DNA of 64,000 nt from Oceanobacillus zhaokaii (GCF_003352005.1 NZ_CP024848.1:2737001-2801000), one strand, 5' to 3'; shown: positions 1-11,973, numbered from the stretch's first letter. The notes: generated by a model not told the origin, from the letters alone. Numbers and translations: made by a program.

Positions 1-1283
<1,283 letters not shown>

Positions 1284-1294
1284 TTATAGTTTTA

Positions 1295-2836
1295 TTATTT
1301 AACAATTAATGAGGTTCCAGTCATTTCGACTGGTTTTTCAACATCTAATAAATCAAGTAATGTTGGTGCTAAATCTGCTAGAATACCACCATCTCTTACT
1401 GTGATTCCTTCCTTCGTTACAATAACCGGTACCGGGCTAGTTGTATGTGCAGTCATTGGTTGACCTGCTAATGTTGTTACTTCATCTGAATTACCATGGT
1501 CTGCTGTAATAATTGCATTTCCACCAAGTTCAATAATTTTGTCGACTATTTTTCCAAGGCATTCATCTACTGCTTCAATTGCATCAATTGTTGGTTGTAG
1601 CATTCCTGAATGTCCAACCATATCCGGATTTGCAAAGTTTAAGATGATCGCATTTGGACGTTCATTAGAATCAAGCTCCTTAAGCAACGCGTCCGTTACT
1701 TCATAGGCACTCATTTCTGGTTGCAAATCATAGGTTGCAACCTTAGGTGAATTAATTAAAATTCGTTTTTCACCAGGGAATTCCTGCTCACGACCACCGC
1801 TCATGAAAAATGTCACATGTGGATATTTTTCAGTTTCAGCGATACGTAATTGTCTTAAATTATGTTGGGAAAGTACTTCACCAACTGTATTATCTAAATT
1901 AATTGGTTCGTATGCTACATAGCCATTAACTGTTTCACTAAAGTCTGTTAGCATAACAAATTGTAAATTTTGTGGTACTTTATTGCCACGATCGAAATCA
2001 CGGAAATCTTCGTTGGCAAATGTACGAGAAATTTGAATTGCACGGTCGGGACGGAAATTATAGAAAATAATCGAGTCCTCATCCTGGACTTTTCCAACTG
2101 GATCGCCATTTTCATCGACGATTACAGATGGAATTACGAATTCATCATGTACGCCATTTGCATAAGAATCTTTAATGACATCTAATGGATCTGTGTATGC
2201 TGGACCTTCACCGTAAACCATCGCATCATATGATTTTTTCACACGATCCCAACGTTTGTCACGATCCATTGAATAATAACGACCAGATACTGTCGCAATT
2301 TTACCTACACCCAATTCATCCATCTTATTTTGTGTTGCAGTGATATATTGGTCTGCTGTTTGTGGTCCAACGTCACGACCATCTAAAAATGCGTGAACAT
2401 ATACTTCTTTTACATCTGTTTGCTTCGCTAATTTTAACAGCGCAAATAAATGATTGATATGGCTGTGTACACCACCATCAGACAATAGACCGAATAGATG
2501 TAATGCTTTTCCATTTTCTTTTGCATGATTCATCACTTTTAAGAATGCTTCCTTTTCAAAAAAGTCGCCTTCTTTAATTGATAAATTCACACGAGTTAAA
2601 CTTTGATAAACGATACGCCCAGCACCAATATTTAAATGCCCAACTTCCGAATTACCCATTTGACCTTCTGGTAAACCAACAGCTTCACCACTTGCTGTTA
2701 ACTGGTTATGTGCATGCTGGTTCCAGTAACGATCAAAATTCGGTTTCTTTGCTTGTTTGACTGCATTTCCCATCACTTCATCACGAATTCCGAATCCGTC
2801 TAAAATGATTATTGCAGCTAAATTGTTTTGACTCAT
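1295..2836 (-). CDS. gpmI: 2,3-bisphosphoglycerate-independent phosphoglycerate mutase
   Basis: Interconverts 3- and 2-phosphoglycerate using Mn2+ and a phosphoserine intermediate. The protein is 513 residues, normal for the family. The N-terminal metal motif IILDGFG is present, and so is GNSEVGH, which holds the nucleophilic serine; a C-terminal metal-binding ADHGNSD is also visible. The start ATG overlaps the tpiA stop by 4 bp, so translation of the two genes is probably coupled. It lies between tpiA and eno in the standard Bacillus glycolytic order. Confidence 0.98.
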   Translation of the reverse strand: MSQNNLAAIIILDGFGIRDEVMGNAVKQAKKPNFDRYWNQHAHNQLTASGEAVGLPEGQMGNSEVGHLNIGAGRIVYQSLTRVNLSIKEGDFFEKEAFLKVMNHAKENGKALHLFGLLSDGGVHSHINHLFALLKLAKQTDVKEVYVHAFLDGRDVGPQTADQYITATQNKMDELGVGKIATVSGRYYSMDRDKRWDRVKKSYDAMVYGEGPAYTDPLDVIKDSYANGVHDEFVIPSVIVDENGDPVGKVQDEDSIIFYNFRPDRAIQISRTFANEDFRDFDRGNKVPQNLQFVMLTDFSETVNGYVAYEPINLDNTVGEVLSQHNLRQLRIAETEKYPHVTFFMSGGREQEFPGEKRILINSPKVATYDLQPEMSAYEVTDALLKELDSNERPNAIILNFANPDMVGHSGMLQPTIDAIEAVDECLGKIVDKIIELGGNAIITADHGNSDEVTTLAGQPMTAHTTSPVPVIVTKEGITVRDGGILADLAPTLLDLLDVEKPVEMTGTSLIVK

Positions 2837-3591
2837 TTAGCTCCAGCCTCCACTAGCTGTAAGAAGGAATCTGCTTCAAGACTTGCGCCACCAACTAATG
2901 CACCATCAATATCAGATTGTGCCAATAATTCTTCAACATTTGCTGGTTTTACACTTCCACCGTATTGGATAATAACTTTGTCTGCTGTGTCAGCAGAAGT
3001 TACTTCTTTTACAACATTACGGATGTGTTTACAAACTTCATTTGCATCTTCACTTGACGCAGTTTTACCTGTGCCAATTGCCCAGATTGGTTCGTAAGCA
3101 ATAATCGTTTCAGCTACTTGCTCATTTGACAATCCTGCTACAGCTTTTTTCACTTGGTCTTCCACTAAGCTCATTGTTTCATTTGCTTCGCGTTGTTCCA
3201 AAGTTTCCCCAACACAAACGATTGGAGTTAATCCATGTTTGAAAGCTGCTACCGTTTTTTGGTTTACGGTTTCGTCTGTTTCAGCAAAATATTCACGACG
3301 CTCTGAGTGACCAAGGACAACATGTGTTACACCAAGATCCTTCAACATTACCGGGCTAACTTCACCAGTGTAAGCACCGTTTTCTTCGAAGTGCATGTTC
3401 TGTGCTGCAACTTTCAAATTCGTACCTTTTGCTTTTTCTACCAATGATGGTAAATAAACAAATGGTGCACAGACAATTGCTTCTACATTGTCACTGTTTG
3501 GTACTTTTTCAATTACTGCATCGACAAACTCATTTGCTTCTGATAATACTTTGTTCATTTTCCAGTTTCCTGCAATTACATTTTTACGCAT
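2833..3591 (-). CDS. tpiA: triosephosphate isomerase
   Basis: Isomerises dihydroxyacetone phosphate and glyceraldehyde 3-phosphate. The protein is 252 residues and has the catalytic lysine in GNWKMN, the histidine in VLGHSERR and the glutamate in [18 protein letters not shown] phosphate-binding loop lies near the C-terminus. It starts 18 bp after pgk ends and its stop overlaps the gpmI start, so it is part of the same transcript. DHAP made by GlpD and the glycerol cluster further along this window feeds this step. Confidence 0.98.
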   Translation of the reverse strand: MRKNVIAGNWKMNKVLSEANEFVDAVIEKVPNSDNVEAIVCAPFVYLPSLVEKAKGTNLKVAAQNMHFEENGAYTGEVSPVMLKDLGVTHVVLGHSERREYFAETDETVNQKTVAAFKHGLTPIVCVGETLEQREANETMSLVEDQVKKAVAGLSNEQVAETIIAYEPIWAIGTGKTASSEDANEVCKHIRNVVKEVTSADTADKVIIQYGGSVKPANVEELLAQSDIDGALVGGASLEADSFLQLVEAGAK

Positions 3592-3609
3592 CTAAGTTCA
3601 CCTCTCCTT

Positions 3610-4791
3610 TTATTTCTCGTCTAGAGCTGCAACGCCTGGAAGTACTTTACCTTCCATAAATTCAAGGGAAGCTCCTCCACCTGTTGAAACATGATCCATT
3701 TTTTCAGCAAGACCGAATTTCTCAACTGCTGCAGCTGAATCGCCACCGCCAATAACAGAATAACCAGCAGTTTCTGCTAACGCATTCGCAACAGCTTTCG
3801 TTCCGTTTGCAAATACATCTAACTCAAATACTCCCATTGGTCCGTTCCAAATAATCAATTTAGAATCGGCAACAATTTGGCTATATTTTTCACGTGTTTT
3901 TGGTCCAATGTCCAATGCTTCCCAATCTGCAGGAATTTGATCAATTGCAACAGTTTGTGTGTTTGCAGTTTCAGAAAAATCATCCGCAACAATTACATCG
4001 ACTGGAAGGACGAAATTAACACCTTTTTCTTCTGCTTTTTTAATGAATTCATTTGCTAAATCGATTTTATCTTCTTCTAATAATGATTTACCAATTTCAT
4101 GACCTTGTGCTTTGATAAACGTGTATGCAAGCCCACCGCCAATGATTAGGTTGTCCACTTTATCTAAGAAATTATCGATAACATTTATTTTATCTTTAAC
4201 CTTTGCTCCACCAATGATTGCAGTGAATGGACGTTCTGGATTTTCTAATGCTTTACCTAAAACATCTAATTCTTTTTGCATCAATAATCCAGCTGCAGAA
4301 GGTATTTTCTCTGCAATCCCTACAGTTGATGCATGTGCACGGTGTGCTGCACCAAATGCGTCATTTACGTACACGTCAGCGAGTGCTGCGAATGCTTCTG
4401 CGAGTTTTGGATCATTCTTCTCTTCACCAGCTTCAAAGCGTACGTTTTCTAGTAATACAATATCGCCTTCGTTCAGTCCAGCTACAGCTTTTTCAACTTC
4501 TTCACCGTAAACTGCATCAGTCTTCGTTACTTCTTTCTCGACTAATTCACTTAAGCGTTTTGCAACAGGGTCTAAGCGTAGCTCCTCTACTACTTGGCCT
4601 TTTGGACGACCAAGATGGCTTGCCAAGATAACGATTGCGCCTTGTTCTGTTAAGTAGTTAATCGTTGGCAATGCTGCTCTGATTCGTGTATCATCTGTTA
4701 CTTCCCCGTCTTTCATTGGAACGTTAAAGTCTACACGACAAAATACTTTTTTGCCTTTAACATCTAGGTCTTGAAGTGTTTTTTTATTCAT
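3610..4791 (-). CDS. pgk: phosphoglycerate kinase
   Basis: Transfers phosphate from 1,3-bisphosphoglycerate to ADP. The protein is 393 residues, the usual bacterial length. It has the N-terminal substrate motif [15 protein letters not shown], the [10 protein letters not shown] segment and the C-terminal nucleotide motif GGGDSAAA. It is separated from gap by 186 bp that contain a terminator-like hairpin, so in this genome pgk-eno may be transcribed both by readthrough and from its own promoter in the gap. Confidence 0.98.
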   Translation of the reverse strand: MNKKTLQDLDVKGKKVFCRVDFNVPMKDGEVTDDTRIRAALPTINYLTEQGAIVILASHLGRPKGQVVEELRLDPVAKRLSELVEKEVTKTDAVYGEEVEKAVAGLNEGDIVLLENVRFEAGEEKNDPKLAEAFAALADVYVNDAFGAAHRAHASTVGIAEKIPSAAGLLMQKELDVLGKALENPERPFTAIIGGAKVKDKINVIDNFLDKVDNLIIGGGLAYTFIKAQGHEIGKSLLEEDKIDLANEFIKKAEEKGVNFVLPVDVIVADDFSETANTQTVAIDQIPADWEALDIGPKTREKYSQIVADSKLIIWNGPMGVFELDVFANGTKAVANALAETAGYSVIGGGDSAAAVEKFGLAEKMDHVSTGGGASLEFMEGKVLPGVAALDEK

Positions 4792-4977
4792 TTGTACACC
4801 CTCCCAAACTTAAGTTATGTAATAGAGTTGCATTCTAGCCCACTCTATCATTTGCTTTCACCGTTCATTATATACTAAGTGAAGCAAGCTTGCCTTGTTT
4901 ATAAAAATGGAAAAAGGAGGAAGAGCTTGCTCCTCCTCCTTTTATTCTAATCTTATAGAAGTTTTTAAAGGCTAATC
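4792..4977 (-). terminator. gap-pgk intergenic hairpin
   Basis: A hairpin at about 4912-4943 has a 12-bp stem with one mismatch (AGGAGGAAGAGC against GCTCCTCCTCCT) and reads into TTTTTCC on the minus strand. It should attenuate cggR-gap transcripts before pgk. A TATAAT hexamer on the minus strand near 4867-4872 is a plausible -10 for a separate pgk promoter, but I see no good -35. This resembles the B. subtilis arrangement, where downstream glycolytic genes have constitutive transcription. Confidence 0.7.
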
Positions 4978-6024
<1,047 letters not shown>

Positions 6025-6034
6025 TTAAAAGAGG

Positions 6035-7054
6035 TTACCCTCTTAAAATCTGTTTCGCAGCTGCTTCGTCTGTTATGAGTAAATCACTTTTCCCTTGTTT
6101 AAAATAGGAAACAATCGCTTTTGCCTTTGATTTACCTCCAGCGACAGCTAATACATGATCCATGGAATTAAGATCTTCCAGTTGTATCCCTAATGTGCGG
6201 ACCTTATGGATAATATTCCCAAACTCGTCAAAATAATAACCAAACGCTTCACTTACCGCAGAATTTGATTGTAGCTTCGTCATTATCTCTTCCGAAGTCT
6301 TCCGCCGGTTTGCCATCGTTATAGCATCACCAATACCGTGAATGACAACATCCGCACTCTTGATTTGTTGCAACACATCTTGAATCGATGGTTCCGTAAG
6401 TAGTGTTTGATATGCCGTTTCACTTAAAGGGTCTGGGACATAAAGTAATCGGTATTCACCATTTGCTCTTTCTGCCATCTCTGTTACAATTCGATTCGAT
6501 TGGTTTTCTGCCTTCTCACCGATTGCCCCACGTGCTGGTAGAAACAAATAGTCCTTGCTCTTATTCAGTGGTGTCATTGCATTTGCAACGGCAGCCATAG
6601 TCGTCCCACCTGTTACTGCGATGATCATTTTTTCTTTCATAATCGATTGAAGAAATGTGACACAGGCCTTGCCCATTTCTCGTTTCACCCAATCATTTTC
6701 ATCGCTATTTCCAGGAATGATGAGAACCTTCTTTACATGTAATTTTCCCTTTAATTGTTCCTCTAAAACATTCAAGCCCATCAATTCTCCCATAAATTTG
6801 GCTAATTGATCCAGAATTAATTTACCCTCTTTTGTGATAAACATTCCTTTTGAAGTTACTTGAATGAGCTCTTGTTTTTGCAAAAATTCAACCTCACCAC
6901 GAACGTGACGCTCAGTTAAATTTGTATTCTCAGCAAGACCTCTCCGTCCAATTGGCTCAAACAGATTAATACTTTGTAAAATTGAATACCGCTGCTGCAT
7001 TACTTCCAAGAGATCTGGAACGAGTTTTTTTTGTAAATCAGTTAATGTTCCCAT
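6035..7054 (-). CDS. cggR: central glycolytic genes regulator
   Basis: Repressor of the gapA operon, released by fructose-1,6-bisphosphate. The protein is 339 residues: a DNA-binding N-terminus (LFEPIGRRGLAENTNLTERH) followed by a SorC-type sugar-binding domain containing ITGGTTMAAVANAM. It is the first gene of the glycolytic cluster and lies 49 bp upstream of gap. A two-part CggR operator lies just upstream of its start, so it is very likely autoregulated, as in B. subtilis. Confidence 0.96.
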   Translation of the reverse strand: MGTLTDLQKKLVPDLLEVMQQRYSILQSINLFEPIGRRGLAENTNLTERHVRGEVEFLQKQELIQVTSKGMFITKEGKLILDQLAKFMGELMGLNVLEEQLKGKLHVKKVLIIPGNSDENDWVKREMGKACVTFLQSIMKEKMIIAVTGGTTMAAVANAMTPLNKSKDYLFLPARGAIGEKAENQSNRIVTEMAERANGEYRLLYVPDPLSETAYQTLLTEPSIQDVLQQIKSADVVIHGIGDAITMANRRKTSEEIMTKLQSNSAVSEAFGYYFDEFGNIIHKVRTLGIQLEDLNSMDHVLAVAGGKSKAKAIVSYFKQGKSDLLITDEAAAKQILRG

Positions 7055-7073
7055 CCTAAGACTCCTTCATACT

Positions 7074-7149
7074 GGACGAAAAAAGTCCCATACTGTTTTA
7101 AATTGTCCCGATTACATTTTCAGTATAGCATACTTGAATTAAAATACAA
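7074..7149 (-). promoter_or_regulatory. cggR promoter and CggR operator
   Basis: On the minus strand the promoter reads TTGTAT, 16 nt, TATACT (7149 to 7122), with a TGC just before the -10. Downstream, at 7110-7074, two tandem half-operators follow the known CggR pattern CGGGAC-N6-TGTC-N4-CGGGAC-N6-TGTC: CGGGAC-N6-AAAC-N4-TGGGAC-N6-CGTC. Spacing is exact and sequence matches are partial in the TGTC elements. The position between promoter and start codon fits repression by roadblock. Confidence 0.85.
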
Positions 7150-7242
7150 ATATATTGAGGTTACAAATTGTAAAAGTATTGTAAAGCTAGAGGATAAGAA
7201 TTCCCCTGATTATATGACTCTCCAATCTGCTAAGCGTTTATC

Positions 7243-7503
7243 TTAACCTCCAACACCATAATTGTTATTCTCTATAAGCAGGTTCTCTACTGAATCATAA
7301 TTAATTTCTACACAGTTGAGTTGTTTTCCATTTAGCTCGATTACTGGAATTAACAATTGATATTCTTCCAATAATGCATCGTTCTCATAAATATCCTTTT
7401 TTTCCAACTCATAAGGATATTCTTTCTTAAATAATGATAGTAACGATTCCGCTTCAATACAAAGTGTACAGTTTTCTTTCGTATATAGAATTATCTTAAG
7501 CAT
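7243..7503 (-). CDS. glutaredoxin-like small thiol protein
   Basis: An 86-residue protein of the glutaredoxin/thioredoxin fold class, with an N-terminal redox motif ENCTLCIEA (CxxC) just after a beta strand (ILYTK). The LIPVIELNG segment matches the cis-proline region of the fold. It lies upstream of cggR on the same strand, 93 bp away from the CggR promoter, a position often held by a glutaredoxin-like gene in Bacilli. Partner and substrate are unknown. Confidence 0.85.
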   Translation of the reverse strand: MLKIILYTKENCTLCIEAESLLSLFKKEYPYELEKKDIYENDALLEEYQLLIPVIELNGKQLNCVEINYDSVENLLIENNNYGVGG

Positions 7504-7773
7504 TTAACTTTTCCCTCCTCTTTTTCTAGTTACAATATGAAAACCTGTCACATCTCGACCTGCGTTGCTTAAGTCCTTATTCTCTGAATCATGCTAAGAA
7601 TTGCAGGAATACTATCCTATTATTGACTGTAATCTTTTCATATTTAGATGAGACATTCCATTTAATTCTGCCATTTCTATTAATAAATGTCACTTTTTCG
7701 TTTTCCTCATTGACAGCTAGATGAAAGTATATATAAAATTTTATTATTCATATTGTTAGAAGGGAGAAAGTTA

Positions 7774-8640
7774 ATGACAAAAAAATTACATAAAGAGCCA
7801 ATTACCCATCTGATTCGCCGTTATATTATGCTGTTTATTGGATCGGGGATAGCCGCAGTTGCCTTGGAATTATTTCTCGTGCCAAATGACATTATTGATG
7901 GTGGAGTTATTGGTGTTTCCCTGCTGATTAATCACCTTACAGGGATAAGCTTCGGGGTGCTAGTCTTAATTATTAATATTCCATTTCTAATTGCTGGATT
8001 TAAAAGATTAGGAAAAGATTTTCTATTTTCATCTTTATTTAGTATTATTTCTTTATCTGTTGTAGAGTCACTATTACATAAAGTTGAGCCAATTACGGAT
8101 GAATCATTATTAGCAACTGTATTTGGAGGTTTGATTCTAGGGGCTGGTGTAGGTATTGTCATTCGAAATGCTGGTGCATTGGATGGGACAGAAATACTTG
8201 GAATCATTATTACCAAAAGAATGTCTTTCTCTGTTGGTGAATTTGTTATGTTCATCAATATATTTATCTTTGGATGGGCAGGTTTTGTCCTAGGTTGGGA
8301 ACAAGCAATGCTATCAATCCTAACCTACTATATTGCTTCAAAAACAATCGATGCAATCGGGCAAGGTATTCTGAACGAAACAAAGGCAGCCATAATTGTT
8401 TCCAACATGTCAGAGGATATTGCTGAAGTAATCGGTGAAGAATTGAAACGTGGGGTAACCAAATTATATGGCCAAAACAATTATACAGGTACAGATACAA
8501 ATGTGCTCTATGTCGTTGTAACACGTCTAGAAGTTGCGAAGCTTAAAGCAATTGTATTTAACCTTGACAAAACTGCCTTCACCACCATTATGGACACACA
8601 AGAGGTTCAGGGTGGACGATTTAAGTCAGCAGGACATTGA
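7774..8640 (+). CDS. YitT family membrane protein (DUF161/DUF2179)
   Basis: A 288-residue integral membrane protein: five or so hydrophobic segments in the first 190 residues (for example MLFIGSGIAAVALELFLV), then a soluble DUF2179-type domain ending in AFTTIMDTQEVQGGRFKSAG. I chose the ATG at 7774 because GAAGGGAG lies just upstream; an in-frame TTG at 7753 is less likely. The family function is unsettled. Its stop codon abuts an inverted repeat that also marks the far side of the cassette array. Confidence 0.9.
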   Translation: MTKKLHKEPITHLIRRYIMLFIGSGIAAVALELFLVPNDIIDGGVIGVSLLINHLTGISFGVLVLIINIPFLIAGFKRLGKDFLFSSLFSIISLSVVESLLHKVEPITDESLLATVFGGLILGAGVGIVIRNAGALDGTEILGIIITKRMSFSVGEFVMFINIFIFGWAGFVLGWEQAMLSILTYYIASKTIDAIGQGILNETKAAIIVSNMSEDIAEVIGEELKRGVTKLYGQNNYTGTDTNVLYVVVTRLEVAKLKAIVFNLDKTAFTTIMDTQEVQGGRFKSAGH

Positions 8641-8686
8641 AAAAAGCGGTCCATCGTATGGTAAAGAGTTCCGTTTTGAGGTGCAT
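8641..8686 (+). repeat. left copy of array-flanking inverted repeat
   Basis: A 46-bp sequence that starts at the base after the yitT stop and is found inverted at 24483-24527. The inner 19 bp (GTTCCGTTTTGAGGTGCAT) are identical in the two copies and the outer part matches at most positions. Together the two copies bracket the cassette array. Each copy abuts the stop codon of a gene pointing into the array. Confidence 0.85.
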
Positions 8687-8704
8687 ATTAATTAAATGAC
8701 AGAC

Positions 8705-8736
8705 AAACTGACGTATTAATTGGCATACGTCAGTTT
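8705..8736 (+). terminator. yitT terminator
   Basis: A 12-bp perfect stem (AAACTGACGTAT with ATACGTCAGTTT) around an 8-nt loop, ending in TTTTG. It lies 65 bp downstream of the yitT stop, past the inverted repeat. Confidence 0.9.
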
Positions 8737-8814
8737 TGTTGTTATATCAACGATCAATGGTTAAATTAGGGCTTTTTGGCAACCGAATTTCTCAGTTCAT
8801 TGTACATAAAAATT

Positions 8815-8874
8815 GGTGCCAATTGGTATGTCAAAATCGATGTCAATTCGGCTGTCAATTGCACTGTCATTTTA
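8815..8874 (+). repeat. 12-bp tandem repeat at left edge of array
   Basis: Five consecutive 12-bp units with consensus NNTGTCAATTNN, at 8815, 8827, 8839, 8851 and 8863. The first unit is GGTGCCAATTGG and the last ACTGTCATTTTA. Two units of the same pattern and orientation occur at 24443-24466, just inside the right flanking repeat. This looks like a protein-binding array or edge marker; no function can be assigned. Confidence 0.75.
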
Positions 8875-8967
8875 GATAGTATAGTTAGTTATTTAACACA
8901 AAAAGGACCTCTTTAAGAGATCCTGGCCAATTTTCTTAATCAACTAAAGCACCAGTTAATGTAAGTA
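8873..8967 (-). repeat. attC-like element 1 (left end, degenerate)
   Basis: The right half-site is CAACTAAAGCACCAGTTAAT at 8941-8960. A hairpin AGGACCTCT/AGAGATCCT lies at 8903-8924, and a decayed other half (ATAGTTAGTTATTTAAC) at 8881-8897. It is the leftmost recognisable member of the family. Confidence 0.6.
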
Positions 8968-9032
8968 CATTTTTTCACAAACTCATTATTTCCATCAAGC
9001 ATCTGAAAAAAGTAAATTCGTCATACATCAAT

Positions 9033-9510
9033 TTATGTACTTTGTAAACAACTCATTATTGTATCTCCGAAAGACCTGACATCAGATAAATAATCATATC
9101 CTTCTGGTGAACCAAAACTATTAAACATACGAACAGCAACCAAGTTTTCTTTAGGGATTACTAATATAGTAACACCTGTGTACATTTTGAAATATCCCAC
9201 AAAATTTTATTATCTCAACATCTATACCTGATTCTTCTTTTGTCTCTCTGATAGCAGCATCTTTCAATGATTCTCCTTCTTCGACTTGCCCACCTGGCAT
9301 CTCCCAACCTCTCAAAGGTCCCTCGATTAGTAGAATTTCCTTTTTTTCATTGAGTACAATAGTTGCCGCTGAAACAATATGTTTTGGCGGTGTCTAAATT
9401 CTTTGAGTACTCTGTTCCAATTAACTCACTCCCATTCAACATTTGTTTAACATAATTCTCTTTGAATTCAGTAATAAAATGTCTGTTGTAGATAACAATC
9501 CTCTTCCACA
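9033..9510 (-). pseudogene. mosaic of gene remnants: Nudix fragment joined to a beta-lactamase-family tail
   Basis: Three minus-strand remnants lie between elements 1 and 2. Around 9396-9510, codons read RHFITEFKENYVKQMLNGSE, which I cannot place. At 9182-9393 a Nudix hydrolase core is readable, with box residues GGQVEEGESLKDAAIRETKE followed by ESGI, but a TAG lies just before its first codons and no start remains. At 9033-9179, in another frame, TGVTILVIPKENLVAVRMFN runs to a stop and resembles the C-terminus of class C beta-lactamase-like serine hydrolases. A deletion appears to have joined two former cassettes. None of the pieces should make a working enzyme. Confidence 0.7.
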
Positions 9511-9540
9511 AACCTACTCCCTATTGTATGAATTCAACAA

Positions 9541-9587
9541 AAAAGGGCACTTCTCCTTCTTTAAGAAAAGCACCAGTTACTTGAATA
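9541..9587 (-). repeat. attC-like half-element 2
   Basis: One half-site only, with the core AAAGCACCAGTTACTTGAAT at 9567-9586. The partner half-site is not recognisable to its left, consistent with the deletion that fused the neighbouring remnants. Confidence 0.6.
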
Positions 9588-9638
9588 GCTTTAATCTTTA
9601 ATTCACTATTAAATCATTCAAAACTATAATATATTTTT

Positions 9639-9793
9639 TTAGCTATCCTTCCGAATATTATTGATATAACAACATACAAGTGTAATTGTTAAAGCAAATG
9701 GCTGGTTTAAGGTAAGCGGCCCAACTAACATTAACCCACCTATAATGATAATAGCCAAACCGAATACGATTGGTATTAAAGTTGTATTGAGAT
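9639..9793 (-). pseudogene. membrane protein remnant
   Basis: An open stretch of about 50 codons reads LIPIVFGLAIIIIGGLMLVG and continues to a TAA at 9639-9641. One clear transmembrane segment and part of a second are visible. No start codon is in frame, because a TGA lies at the upstream end, so it is a truncated or frameshifted cassette. A weak half-site (GTTAAAGCACTAAATAATTA, 9804-9823) lies to its right. Confidence 0.5.
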
Positions 9794-9821
9794 TTCATTA
9801 ATGTGTTAAAGCACTAAATAA

Positions 9822-10106
9822 TTAAACAATATTTTTAAGCCAAGTTACTATACGGAGAGCCTGAAATGGTTCAAACCAAGTTATTAAAAATAAGATAATA
9901 AAAAAAGAAACAAGTGATATAAATTTTAAACTACCTTTTTCATTTTTAAAGATAGCAATAAAACTAAATATAGCCCCTAACAATATAAAAATAGCTCCTA
10001 TAAATGCAATAAGTTCAGAATATCCCACTATAATCCAGTTTAATCCAAAGAAAAGTAATCCAAATATGATAAATACTATTGACCATATACTAATTGATTT
10101 CAACAT
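9822..10106 (-). CDS. small three-helix membrane protein of unknown function
   Basis: A 94-residue protein with three hydrophobic segments: an N-terminal helix around IWSIVFIIFGLLFFGLNWII, a second around LIAFIGAIFILLGAIFSFIA, and a third around ISLVSFFIILFLITW. The start at 10104-10106 follows GGGGGGA by 3-4 nt; the further upstream ATG is part of that ribosome-binding run. It forms a single-gene cassette, with element 3 directly upstream of its start. I do not recognise the family. Confidence 0.7.
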   Translation of the reverse strand: MLKSISIWSIVFIIFGLLFFGLNWIIVGYSELIAFIGAIFILLGAIFSFIAIFKNEKGSLKFISLVSFFIILFLITWFEPFQALRIVTWLKNIV

Positions 10107-10118
10107 ACATCCCCCCAT

Positions 10119-10251
10119 AAATCTAACCTGCCCCGTTAGTTCAATAACCCTTTAATTTAATATTAACATAATATTCCATACGACTTTCAAAAAATAAGAC
10201 GATCAATTTGATGATCGCCTTGTTTAACTCTTGCACCAGTTACTTTAATAA
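10119..10251 (-). repeat. attC-like element 3 (complete, 133 bp)
   Basis: First half-site ATCTAACCTGCCCCGTTAGT at 10121-10140; second half-site TTTAACTCTTGCACCAGTTA at 10223-10242. The inner hairpin is CGATCA/TGATCG at 10200-10217. A-rich sequence next to the hairpin would make it a terminator for minus-strand transcription. Confidence 0.8.
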
Positions 10252-10328
10252 GAGATAATTTAGCACATTAAAACTCTTAGATTTTTTATATTTAGGTTAT
10301 ATGAGTAAATAGTATAGTTGATATTAAA

Positions 10329-10411
10329 AGGACCACACATTTTATATGATGGTCCTAATTTATTCCTCTTCAACTAACCGTACTCCGATAATTTAAGTAC
10401 AATATTTCACA
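10329..10411 (-). repeat. attC-like element 4 (diverged)
   Basis: A hairpin AGGACCA/TGGTCCT (10329-10356) is followed by TTCAACTAACCGTACTCCGA (10369-10388), a hybrid of the two half-site types. The tail TTTAAGTACAATATTTCAC is nearly the same as the one after the rightmost half-site at 24.32 kb. The 10252-10328 stretch between elements 3 and 4 holds no gene, so it may be an empty cassette. Confidence 0.55.
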
Positions 10412-10510
10412 ATATAGATTTAAACTAAATAAATTATCACAGCATCAAACACCAGGATTTATCAGATATGAAAATAATGCTACTAAACACCATGAGTAGC
10501 CACTATTAAG

Positions 10511-11269
10511 TTACATTGGAGCTAATTCCTCTACTATTGTTTGTTTACCGTAATCATGACTCATCAATAGTTGAATAAGTTTTTCAGCAGTATCTAGAGG
10601 TGTTTGTAATTTTCCTTTTTCATGTAACTGATTAAATAATTCAACATATGGGAATTTTTCTTTACTTGTTGACCGTATTTCAGTTTGTAATTTCGTATCT
10701 ATTACACCTGGATAAACTGAAATAATTTTTACTGGAAAAGGTTTTTCTTTTTGTTCTAAATAAATACTTTTAGTAAAAGAATCCAGACCTGCTTTTGCAG
10801 TACTATAAGGGCTTTGGGAAGGAAGCAAATATTTCGCAGAACCAGACGAGATGTTTAATACTCTTTTGTCTATTTTCCAATTGTTTGTGTGTTTAATAAA
10901 CTGAGATGTAAGCAATATAGGGGCAATTAAATTCACATTTATATTTCTAATGACATCTTCACTAATAGTTTCTTCAATCGGTCCAATAGGGGAAAGAACA
11001 CCTGCATTATTGATTAAATAAATAGAATCAACATCATCTTCACTAACTAAATTAAATACACTTTGAAAAAGAGAATTAATATCGAATAAATTATTAAGAT
11101 CAAAAGAAAAGTTTCTTACATTATCGAATTTTAAACCTGCGTTGTCATATAAATTTGTACTCATACTTCTTGAAATACAAATAACATGGTTATTCTCATC
11201 ATTTAATAATATCTTTGCCAATGATTTTCCAATACCTCTAGAAGTTCCTGTTATAATAAAATACCTCAT
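10511..11269 (-). CDS. short-chain dehydrogenase/reductase, YueD-like
   Basis: NAD(P)-dependent oxidoreductase of the classical SDR family, 252 residues. Visible motifs are the cofactor loop TGTSRGIG, the NNAG motif, an active-site serine in NISSGSA and YSTAK with the catalytic Tyr and Lys. Overall pattern and length resemble benzil reductase/sepiapterin-type SDRs such as B. subtilis YueD, but the substrate cannot be read from sequence. It is the longest apparently intact enzyme among the left cassettes. An AGAGAGGT ribosome-binding site precedes the ATG. Confidence 0.88.
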   Translation of the reverse strand: MRYFIITGTSRGIGKSLAKILLNDENNHVICISRSMSTNLYDNAGLKFDNVRNFSFDLNNLFDINSLFQSVFNLVSEDDVDSIYLINNAGVLSPIGPIEETISEDVIRNINVNLIAPILLTSQFIKHTNNWKIDKRVLNISSGSAKYLLPSQSPYSTAKAGLDSFTKSIYLEQKEKPFPVKIISVYPGVIDTKLQTEIRSTSKEKFPYVELFNQLHEKGKLQTPLDTAEKLIQLLMSHDYGKQTIVEELAPM

Positions 11270-11300
11270 TTTGTTACCTCTCTTTCGATTATTTAACTAA

Positions 11301-11492
11301 CTATATTTTATCTTCCTCTTTTAATAGACCTTTAACGGTTCTTTCCACACCATTTATTATCATGATCAAGTTCTCCACCCATATTTTTCTATCACCGATA
11401 ATTTCTATTTCAGCTAAATAGTATGCGGATATCATTATCATTATAACTGAATATTCCCAACTTTCTTTGTAATTATTGCTCTCATCTCTTCT
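11301..11492 (-). pseudogene. remnant reading frame, unknown family
   Basis: About 63 open codons from element 5 to a TAG at 11301-11303, including ESWEYSVIMIMISAYYLAEI and KIWVENLIMIINGVERTVKG. No ATG, GTG or TTG starts the frame near a ribosome-binding site; an overlapping frame starts with ATG but stops after 14 codons, which suggests a frameshifted N-terminus. It shares a cassette with the SDR gene, so this interval may be two fused cassettes. I do not recognise the family. Confidence 0.4.
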
Positions 11493-11583
11493 TCAACTAA
11501 CCTGCCCCTATAGTTGAATAAGAAAAAAGAGATGCATAAGCAACTCTACTTACTTAAACTAAAGCCCCCGTTTAATGAAATAA
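11491..11583 (-). repeat. attC-like element 5 (complete, 93 bp)
   Basis: First half-site CAACTAACCTGCCCCTATAG at 11494-11513; second half-site TTAAACTAAAGCCCCCGTTT at 11554-11573. The inner stem is weaker here than in other copies. Confidence 0.75.
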
Positions 11584-11601
11584 GGTAATTTTATGATAAT
11601 C

Positions 11602-11973
11602 CTACCAGTGTACTTGAAGTTTATTACCATTCGTGTCATAAAAGTGGAAAAAGGCATGACCATTATCTTCTTTTATATCCTCAACCTTAACTTGATTATC
11701 AATTAAGTGTTGGTGAAATTTAGATAACTCAGGACTTGTAAAGCCAATGCTAAATTCTTGTTCATTATTAATTGTAAAATGTGCAAATGTTTCATCTTCG
11801 GTTGGAACTAGGATAAGTAAGAAAGGTCCTTCATTCACTTTTATAATTGCAAGTTCTTCAGGAATATTTAATAACTGGAGCCCTAATACATCTCTATACC
11901 ATTTTGCAGACAGTTCTAAATCTTTTACAGGAATTCTAATATAATGTACTTGTTCAATATATGATTTACTCAT
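11602..11973 (-). CDS. VOC (glyoxalase/bleomycin resistance) family protein
   Basis: A 123-residue single-module protein of the vicinal oxygen chelate superfamily. The opening VHYIRIPVKDLELSAKWYRD and the closing FHFYDTNGNKLQVHW carry the usual beta-alpha-beta-beta-beta spacing; the His near the start is a likely metal ligand. Members are lactoylglutathione lyases, dioxygenases or antibiotic-binding proteins, and the substrate cannot be assigned here. It is a single-gene cassette between elements 5 and 6, preceded by AAAGGAGAGAGG. Confidence 0.88.
   Translation of the reverse strand: MSKSYIEQVHYIRIPVKDLELSAKWYRDVLGLQLLNIPEELAIIKVNEGPFLLILVPTEDETFAHFTINNEQEFSIGFTSPELSKFHQHLIDNQVKVEDIKEDNGHAFFHFYDTNGNKLQVHW

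Noticed and set aside
4112..4631. Plus-strand frames of 130 codons opposite pgk
   Set aside because: They are shadows of the conserved pgk gene on the other strand.
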